DNA of 36,848 bases from a virus: IMG/VR virus record IMGVR_UViG_3300030102_001857, positions 1 to 36,848 of that record; one strand, given 5' to 3'. Of the stretch, positions 31,327-36,848 are shown in pieces. The position numbers were made by a program, and so were the translations under genes. The notes under the pieces are model-generated. The model saw only the letters and a program-made list of their open reading frames with translations. It ran no database searches and had not been told where the DNA came from. The number at the start of each line of letters is the position of its first letter. The stretch's first letter is position 1.

Positions 31327-32769
31327 TTAACCTTTCACAATAAGTTTAGTTGCCGATACAGCCGTCCCTGCAAAGACGCTAGGAGTAGCAGCCGTTGTAC
31401 CTAATGTGCCATCAGTCTGAACAAAGTAGCTTTGCCCTGCGGTTAGCCCTGATAGGTTGTCAGCTATTGCACCTTGCGTATCTATGATAGCCCCTGCACC
31501 AGAAGCTGCACCGCTACGAGATATGCCGATATAGTTTTCTGAAGTGAGGGTGGTAGAGTCTGGAGCAAAAGCGATTGCTGTGCCATAATTTGAATTGCCG
31601 TTATCTCTGTAAACCGTGACTACTTTATTACTATTACTATCAAAAGTGTTTTTAATGTAATTAGTTGTTCCAGTGTTAAAAGCAGTTGCACTACCAAAAC
31701 TTATAGACGTTCCACTTACTGTTCCCGCAACTATACTCGCTACGTTTGTGTCGGAGTTTAAATAGGAAACAACAACTTTATTAGAGTTGCTATCAAATTG
31801 CGGCGCAGGGTAATTTGTAGTAGCAGCGTTAAAAACAGCGGCACTTCCGAAAGTTATGTCAGTTCCACTAACCGTACCAACTACAGCCGTACCATGACTA
31901 GAACTGCCTTGATGCCTAAAAGTAATTACCACTTTGTTGCTGTTACTATCAAAAGTAGCACCATTATGTATGCCATAAGTGCCTGATAGGATTGAAGCAG
32001 TGCTTCCAAATGAAATACTTGTGCCAGATACTGTGCCTACAACTGCGCTCATCTTGTCGCCACCATCATAAGCAGAATAAGCTATGACTACTTTGTTAGA
32101 ATTACTGTCAAAAGCAACCGCAGGATATTCAATTTGATAGCTATGAAAAGCTTGTTTACTGCCAAAAGATATAGAGGTTCCCGATACTGTTCCTACAATT
32201 GCCGTGCCATCTTCGCCAGCAGGAACATCAGCAAACGCTATTACAATTTTGTTAGAATTAGTGTCAAAACCCATATCCATCCGTCTTGAGCTACCACTAT
32301 TAAAAACAACCTCGCTACCAAAACTAATACTTGTGCCGCTTACCGTTCCAACTATTGCGGTTCCATACTGAGAATTACCTGCGTCTGAATACGCTATTAC
32401 AACCTTATTTGAGTTGCTGTCAAAAGCGATAGAAACCCATGCGGACTCGCCAGAATTAAATACGACAGGGGTTCCAAAAGTAATAGATGAACCACTTACT
32501 GTTCCGACAACCGCTGTACCAGAAAAAGAATTATCTGCATCGTTATAAGCAACAACTACTTTATTTGAATTACTATCAAAAGTAGCATTTGTATAATTGA
32601 CTGACGCACTGTTAAAAACAGCCTCTGAACCTAAAGAGGCGCTTGACCCACTAATAATACTCACAGTCCCATCAGCATTTACAACAACAGGCTTGCCATT
32701 TGTCAGCGTACCACTAGCTACAGCGTGCTCTTGTCTGGGTACGCTTGGATCATTACCAATGATACGCAT
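31327..32769 (-). CDS. Seven-bladed beta-propeller virion protein, copy B, 480 aa
   Basis: The same layout as copy A but with very regular blades: FDSNSNKVV occurs six times (FDTNSNKIV in the third blade), and AVVGTVSGTSISFGS or close variants six times at about 52-residue spacing. The N-terminal strand ASLGSEAVFNSAS completes the seventh blade. The C-terminal domain is shared (SGLTAGQSYFVQTDGTLG). Such near-identical blades imply recent internal duplication or repeated recombination. Probable receptor-binding or surface protein. It begins 6 bases after the preceding 88-aa gene. Confidence 0.6.
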   Translation of the reverse strand: MRIIGNDPSVPRQEHAVASGTLTNGKPVVVNADGTVSIISGSSASLGSEAVFNSASVNYTNATFDSNSNKVVVAYNDADNSFSGTAVVGTVSGSSITFGTPVVFNSGESAWVSIAFDSNSNKVVIAYSDAGNSQYGTAIVGTVSGTSISFGSEVVFNSGSSRRMDMGFDTNSNKIVIAFADVPAGEDGTAIVGTVSGTSISFGSKQAFHSYQIEYPAVAFDSNSNKVVIAYSAYDGGDKMSAVVGTVSGTSISFGSTASILSGTYGIHNGATFDSNSNKVVITFRHQGSSSHGTAVVGTVSGTDITFGSAAVFNAATTNYPAPQFDSNSNKVVVSYLNSDTNVASIVAGTVSGTSISFGSATAFNTGTTNYIKNTFDSNSNKVVTVYRDNGNSNYGTAIAFAPDSTTLTSENYIGISRSGAASGAGAIIDTQGAIADNLSGLTAGQSYFVQTDGTLGTTAATPSVFAGTAVSATKLIVKG

Positions 32770-32775
32770 GATGTT

Positions 32776-33042
32776 TTACTCCCCACCCTCTTCAGCGTCT
32801 GGGTCTACCCAATCAGGGTTGGCTGTCCAGGTTATACCGTCAAAGAAATACTTGTTGCCTGTCCAATCTTCGGGTGCATTGGTTACATTGTCAGTCACTG
32901 TTACCGTTGTGCTATTGAGATCAGCGATAATAAACTGAGCCGGATCACCTACAGTGATTTCTGTTGCTGTTGCTGTTACATCTACATCGTCAGCTAGTAG
33001 ATATTTGCAAAGACCTGTTGATGTTTCTACAATAGTTTTCAT
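32776..33042 (-). CDS. Small beta-rich virion protein between propellers, 88 aa
   Basis: MKTIVETSTGLCKYLLADDV starts a Thr/Val-rich beta protein ending in an acidic tail (DPDAEEGGE). NKYFFDGITWTANPDWVDPD near the end resembles small marine phage proteins found beside fibre genes. Probably a fibre accessory or assembly protein; function unknown. Confidence 0.5.
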   Translation of the reverse strand: MKTIVETSTGLCKYLLADDVDVTATATEITVGDPAQFIIADLNSTTVTVTDNVTNAPEDWTGNKYFFDGITWTANPDWVDPDAEEGGE

Positions 33043-33045
33043 TGT

Positions 33046-34503
33046 TTAACCTTTCACTATTAGTTCCGTAGCTGATATAGCAGTCCCTGCTGTTACTGAA
33101 GTAGAAGCCGCTGTTAATCCTAGTGTGCCATCGTTTTGCACAAAATATGTTTGCCCTGCGGTTAAACCGCTTTGGTTTCTGTCTATTGTGTTTGTTGTGT
33201 TTATTGCAGCACTCTGTGTGTCTGCGTATGCACCGTCTGAGAAACCTATAAAGTTTTCTGAGGTAAGGTTAGTGCTAGTTGCCCCTGCTGTAATAACGGC
33301 ACTTAAATTATCATAGTCACTTGACCCCTTCATATAGGCAAGAACACATTTGTTGCTAGAGCTATCAAAACAAAGACGGCTATAAAAGGGATTAAACGCA
33401 GCAAATTGTGTCTCTGTTTGACCAAAAGTTATGGAAGTTCCACTGACTATTCCAGTAGTAAAGTTACCTGCTGAACCACCGTCTGAGTAGGCAATTACAA
33501 TTCTGTTTACGTTACTGTCAAAAGCAGCCCCTACATGAGACGTTGTTGCTGCATTAAATACAACTTCAGACCCAAAACTTATAGATGTACCTGATACAGT
33601 TCCTACTATTCCAGTTCCATAAGAGGAGTTTCCACCGTCAACATACGTTATAACAGTTTTTTGTGCGTTGCTGTCGTACACTACATTATTATTAGTTGTA
33701 CTAGCAGAAGAGTTAAAAGTGACGGCACTACCAGAGGATACACTTGTACCAGAAACAGTTAAAACACTACACTGACCACCGCTACTATTTCGGTAAGCAA
33801 CTACTGCTGCACCTGCGCTTGCATCAAAACCTATGCTAGTAGAAAAGATAGATGTGCTTCTAAAAGTGTGTTCACTGCCAAAACTAATTGACGTTCCTGA
33901 CACAGTGCCGACACAAGCCACACCATAATTGCTATTACCTTCATCACGATAGGCTACAATAACCTTGTTATTAGTAGTGTCTGTACAAACAACCGCCCCT
34001 TCACCAGTGTTTCCACTGTTAAAAACAGCAGCAGTTCCAAAAGATATAGACGTTCCTGACACAGTGCCAACTATTGCTTCGCCTTGTGAATAACCATCTC
34101 CATAAACAATTACAATTTTACCATCAATAAAAGTAGCAACATTATGTTGATTACTACCAACTTGGGTTTGGGCAGAATTAAAAACAACAGGAGAACCAAA
34201 GCTTATGGAAGTTCCTGACACCGTTCCAACCACTGCTGTACCATAACTGCTATTTGCTGCGTCTTTGTAAACAATGACCACTTTGTTATTGGTGCTGTCA
34301 TAAACTATTGCAGCCGTTACGCTGCTGCCATTTTTATCTGCCTCATAACTAGCAGAAGACCCTATTGCTTGAGTTTGTGACGTTTCACTAACAACACTCA
34401 CAGTGCCATCAGCGTTCACAATAACAGCAGTGCCATCAGTCAAAGCACCAGAAGCGACTGCCCTGACCTGACCATCTTTTGCAATATTACCAAAAGCTTT
34501 CAT
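33046..34503 (-). CDS. Seven-bladed beta-propeller virion protein, copy C, 485 aa
   Basis: A third paralogue. Seven blades with VGTVSGTSISFGS cores and conserved Tyr/Asp positions, the N-terminal ALTDGTAVIVNADGTVSVVS module, and the shared C-terminal domain (NFIGFSDG through LTAGQTYFVQNDGTLG). Several blades differ from copy B mostly in the loops between VVFNS and the next YDS, which would form one face of the ring. Conserved core with loops that differ is what selection for ligand binding would produce. Confidence 0.6.
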   Translation of the reverse strand: MKAFGNIAKDGQVRAVASGALTDGTAVIVNADGTVSVVSETSQTQAIGSSASYEADKNGSSVTAAIVYDSTNNKVVIVYKDAANSSYGTAVVGTVSGTSISFGSPVVFNSAQTQVGSNQHNVATFIDGKIVIVYGDGYSQGEAIVGTVSGTSISFGTAAVFNSGNTGEGAVVCTDTTNNKVIVAYRDEGNSNYGVACVGTVSGTSISFGSEHTFRSTSIFSTSIGFDASAGAAVVAYRNSSGGQCSVLTVSGTSVSSGSAVTFNSSASTTNNNVVYDSNAQKTVITYVDGGNSSYGTGIVGTVSGTSISFGSEVVFNAATTSHVGAAFDSNVNRIVIAYSDGGSAGNFTTGIVSGTSITFGQTETQFAAFNPFYSRLCFDSSSNKCVLAYMKGSSDYDNLSAVITAGATSTNLTSENFIGFSDGAYADTQSAAINTTNTIDRNQSGLTAGQTYFVQNDGTLGLTAASTSVTAGTAISATELIVKG

Positions 34504-34517
34504 AAGATTACTTTCTA

Positions 34518-34880
34518 TTAAGCGTCATCAATCTCTTCATATGAACAAACAGCGGATAGATCTCCCGCTGAACTTGCTTGTATTTTGAGTATGTCACCCT
34601 CAACCAAGTACAGCCCCATATTTTTATCTATGGGTAGCAAGGTGCTATCAGCCGAAACTGTGATTGTTTTAGCAATGTAATAATCCACACCAGATCGTGT
34701 AATCCAAACCGATATATCAGCCGAATTAGTGCCATCTATGTTGGCTATAATTAATGAATTTATCTTTAATAATTTATTTGATGCAGCGGTTAATAAACTA
34801 ACTGCACTTGCAGCAACATCAGCATCTACGGCTGTATTAGCATAAATACTGCTTACTGCGACTACATTTGGATTTGCCAT
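34518..34880 (-). CDS. Small beta-sandwich virion protein, 120 aa
   Basis: Hydrophobic strands alternate with Thr/Ser turns throughout (KLLKINSLIIANIDGTNSAD, then SVWITRSGVDYYIAKTI), ending in an acidic tail. I recognise the type from phage structural clusters near fibre genes. It could cap or connect fibres. No catalytic motif. Confidence 0.5.
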   Translation of the reverse strand: MANPNVVAVSSIYANTAVDADVAASAVSLLTAASNKLLKINSLIIANIDGTNSADISVWITRSGVDYYIAKTITVSADSTLLPIDKNMGLYLVEGDILKIQASSAGDLSAVCSYEEIDDA

Positions 34881-34895
34881 TGAAAAACTCCTTTA

Positions 34896-35219
34896 TTATC
34901 CAAATACCATTGCCATAGCTATGGCTTTTCCAGTTGTTGCAGCATTGTTTAACTGCGTTTGAATTGACGATGTAACACCATCAACATAGTTTAATTCTGT
35001 TCCGGTAGCTGTGATAGTTACCCCACCAACTTTAAATGCTGTGAAGTCTGGGCTAGTTAGCGCAACTGTACCCGCGTCCACGTCTTTCAGATCAGCCATA
35101 AGCTCCCTGATTGCGTTATTTATACCGGATGGAGCGCAACCCTCGTCTATGTCCACCGATTGAATATCAGTATTGTTTGCCGCTGTAGCATCAAACTGAG
35201 TGATATTGTTTTTAGCCAT
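34896..35219 (-). CDS. Fibre-anchor-like virion protein, copy 2, 107 aa
   Basis: MAKNNITQFDATAANNTDIQ, then a helix with SGINNAIRELMADLKDVDAG, then beta repeats including ATGTELNYVDGVTSSIQTQL. In other phages this segment begins long tail fibres, with the early helix attaching to the tail and the TGTELNYVDGVTS repeat entering the shaft. Here it ends after 107 residues, so the fibre is either split among several genes or reduced to its base. A near copy begins at the left window edge. TAATG links it to the ejection gene before it. Confidence 0.6.
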   Translation of the reverse strand: MAKNNITQFDATAANNTDIQSVDIDEGCAPSGINNAIRELMADLKDVDAGTVALTSPDFTAFKVGGVTITATGTELNYVDGVTSSIQTQLNNAATTGKAIAMAMVFG

Positions 35220-36848
35220 TATTCAAATTCCTCTTCTAGTAATTCTGAACCGTCAAATATTCCCGCTTGCACCAGAACAGCGTTTAGCCTTTTGTTTCGT
35301 GCAGCTTTTAGTTTCGCAGTAGTGGGTCTTTCCAATAAATCAGCCATTAACTTTGGATCTTTTATTGCTTCAGCGAGAATTGTTTTAACTCTTAACTTTG
35401 GCATTTTTTCAAAGGCGTTTTTCGCAGTACGAACCCCTGCCCCTGCCAAGACCAATGGAGTACCCGCCGCCTGTCCTAGCGCACTGGAACCGCCTAAGTT
35501 CGCGCCACCTATTCTTAATAAAAGATCAAAGAATATATCTTCTTTGCCCAATAAATTTTCAAACTGATCTGTGTTCGCCAATGCACTTTCAAACTCTTTT
35601 GTCTTGGCAATTAAACGATCAACATTTTTCATTTGCTGTGAATTAAACAAACCATTGACCATTAATGTTTGTCTTACAGTCTGATTACCTGTTTTCGCGT
35701 TTAACAACTGATCAAGTCTAGTACCGGAGATCATGCCGCTTGAAGTTGTTGCATTGTCTAATAGCGTTTCATAAACGCCATAACGCAACCCATCCAACAC
35801 ACTTGGATCACCTGATTTCTTAGCAAGTCTAGATACGTCTTTGATACCACCCGCAACATCACCAGAACGTAAAACTCTATTAATAAACTCATTTACGTTG
35901 TTTGTGCCTAATACCTTGGCTGTGGTAGACTTTGTTCTTGCAAACTTAGTACCCTGTAAAGACTGATCTGCCACTCTTTCAGCTAATCTTGCCGCTTGCT
36001 CAGTGCTCGTAAACGTATCTGTTAATCCCAAATCCTGTATTGTCTGAGCGTTGGATCTAATGAAGTTATCAAGTTTTTGCGGGTTTACGGACCCATCATA
36101 GTTTGTAGCGTCACTCGCAAAAGATTGTAAAAATCTTTGCTGCAACTGCATCATATCACCAGATTGATCACCCGCTGCATTTCGTAACGCTTGCAGATTA
36201 AGTAAAGTTTGCTGATCTTGCCCACTTCTCGCAACGTCTAGCGTTCTAGTAGGATCAACAGTTATACCCCCATCACGATCAAAGCCTAGTGTTTTCCCTA
36301 CAAAACCTTGAGTAAACTTTTTGTTTAGCTCTCTCGAAAACTCTCTCGCTGTTTTAGCTATATCACCAGTGACCGGATCTAAGTCTTTCAACATTGCATC
36401 AGCAACTTGGGAATACATTCTTGCGTCACCAAATTTGCTTTGCGCCCTAGCTTCTCTAGCAAGTTCTAAATAACGGCTTCTAGTCCTTAACAGGTTGCCA
36501 GTTGTAGTCTCACCCTTACCAAGCTTTTTCTTTTTCTGGTCTTTCTTAATATCTTTTATAACTGCTTTCAGTGGTGCGGGTAACTCCTCACCAGACGCAA
36601 GAGAAGCTTTTACGTCATTAAATGCTTCAAGCGTATTATCGGCCCTCACCGTTAAATCACGTTTCACACCGGACCAAAGTTGGTTTTCCGTTTTTCTTGC
36701 TGTAACAAGTGCGCTTTCTACTATGTCTCTAGCTTGCTTGTTTATCTGAGCACGATCAACATTAGGCATATTGGTTGCCTGTAAATCTTGCGCCCTTTTT
36801 GCAGCGGTTTTTACACGTTCATCTAAAGATTGTACTAAGTAGTCTTGT
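35219..36848 (-). CDS. Large ejection-type virion protein (partial, 5' end outside window)
   Basis: The reading frame stays open to the window edge, adding at least 26 codons (QDYLVQSLDERVKTAAKRAQ and onward) upstream of the first ATG at 36769, so the true start lies outside. The visible part, about 542 residues, is charged and helical, with a Lys-rich stretch (KDIKKDQKKKKLGKGETT) and a Gly/Ala segment near the C-terminus (GGANLGGSSALGQAAGTPLV) that could enter a membrane. This fits the C-terminal part of a very large podovirus ejection protein; a lytic domain could lie in the missing part. Confidence 0.6.
   Translation of the reverse strand, partial: QDYLVQSLDERVKTAAKRAQDLQATNMPNVDRAQINKQARDIVESALVTARKTENQLWSGVKRDLTVRADNTLEAFNDVKASLASGEELPAPLKAVIKDIKKDQKKKKLGKGETTTGNLLRTRSRYLELAREARAQSKFGDARMYSQVADAMLKDLDPVTGDIAKTAREFSRELNKKFTQGFVGKTLGFDRDGGITVDPTRTLDVARSGQDQQTLLNLQALRNAAGDQSGDMMQLQQRFLQSFASDATNYDGSVNPQKLDNFIRSNAQTIQDLGLTDTFTSTEQAARLAERVADQSLQGTKFARTKSTTAKVLGTNNVNEFINRVLRSGDVAGGIKDVSRLAKKSGDPSVLDGLRYGVYETLLDNATTSSGMISGTRLDQLLNAKTGNQTVRQTLMVNGLFNSQQMKNVDRLIAKTKEFESALANTDQFENLLGKEDIFFDLLLRIGGANLGGSSALGQAAGTPLVLAGAGVRTAKNAFEKMPKLRVKTILAEAIKDPKLMADLLERPTTAKLKAARNKRLNAVLVQAGIFDGSELLEEEFE

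Noticed and set aside
29864-34503. Diversity-generating retroelement or CRISPR array
   Set aside because: The repeats encode propeller blades; no reverse transcriptase, template repeat or spacer pattern is present.
36769-36769. ATG as true start of the right-edge ejection gene
   Set aside because: The frame is open for 26 more codons to the edge, with coding-like composition.
1-36848. Simple circular genome closing at the window ends
   Set aside because: A direct join would put a stop codon into both edge genes, and the duplicated 97 bases lie inside, not at both ends.

Overview
The window is most of the genome of a temperate tailed phage with a short, podovirus-like tail, probably a contig from a marine metagenome. 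I see a large terminase, portal, scaffold, an SU10/DUF5309-type capsid protein, an adaptor and a P22 gp10-like nozzle, but no tape-measure or tail-tube gene. There is a T7 gp13/GNAT-like protein and a set of large ejection proteins. A tyrosine integrase, a cI-type repressor and an attP copy of the 3' half of a bacterial tRNA-Gly(GCC) show that it can integrate. A DUF6456-like protein hints at an alphaproteobacterial host. There are no ribosomal, metabolic or other host genes.

Layout. The late operon runs leftward from a terminase-small-like gene (16667) through TerL, six small mostly basic proteins, portal, an 85-aa protein, scaffold, capsid (own terminator at 9214-9241), adaptor, neck and tail proteins, gp13-like protein and ejection proteins, and leaves the window at base 1. 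A second leftward block enters at 36848: the C-terminal part of a large ejection protein, a fibre-anchor-like protein, small virion proteins, three paralogous 7-bladed beta-propeller proteins, then the lysis genes (two holins, several tiny membrane proteins, a GH19 endolysin). If the genome is circular or circularly permuted, these blocks would form one late transcription unit of about 26 kb. The two ends do not join cleanly: bases 1-97 are a near copy of 35123-35219, and both window edges cut genes.

The control region is at 24.3-27.3 kb: a leftward Cro-like gene, a rightward pair (an unknown 108-109-aa protein plus repressor), the integrase facing them, and attP. From the Cro-like gene an early operon runs leftward with a resolvase-like nuclease, RecE-like exonuclease, SSB-like protein, primase-helicase and small proteins. 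It holds a dense cluster of TGTCC/GGACA motifs (19775-19987) that looks like a replication origin hidden inside a gene. No DNA polymerase is present, so host polymerase is probably used. A rightward operon of seven small unknown genes (16813-18866) lies between the late and early operons.

A shared dyad ATTCA-N4-TGAAT sits at the repressor promoter, at the promoter of the rightward small-gene operon and upstream of the integrase, and so looks like the repressor operator. The repressor lacks the catalytic Ser and Lys of S24 self-cleaving repressors, so induction probably does not use autocleavage. Genes are packed tightly: at least eleven junctions have the form TAATG, where the stop and the next start share a base.
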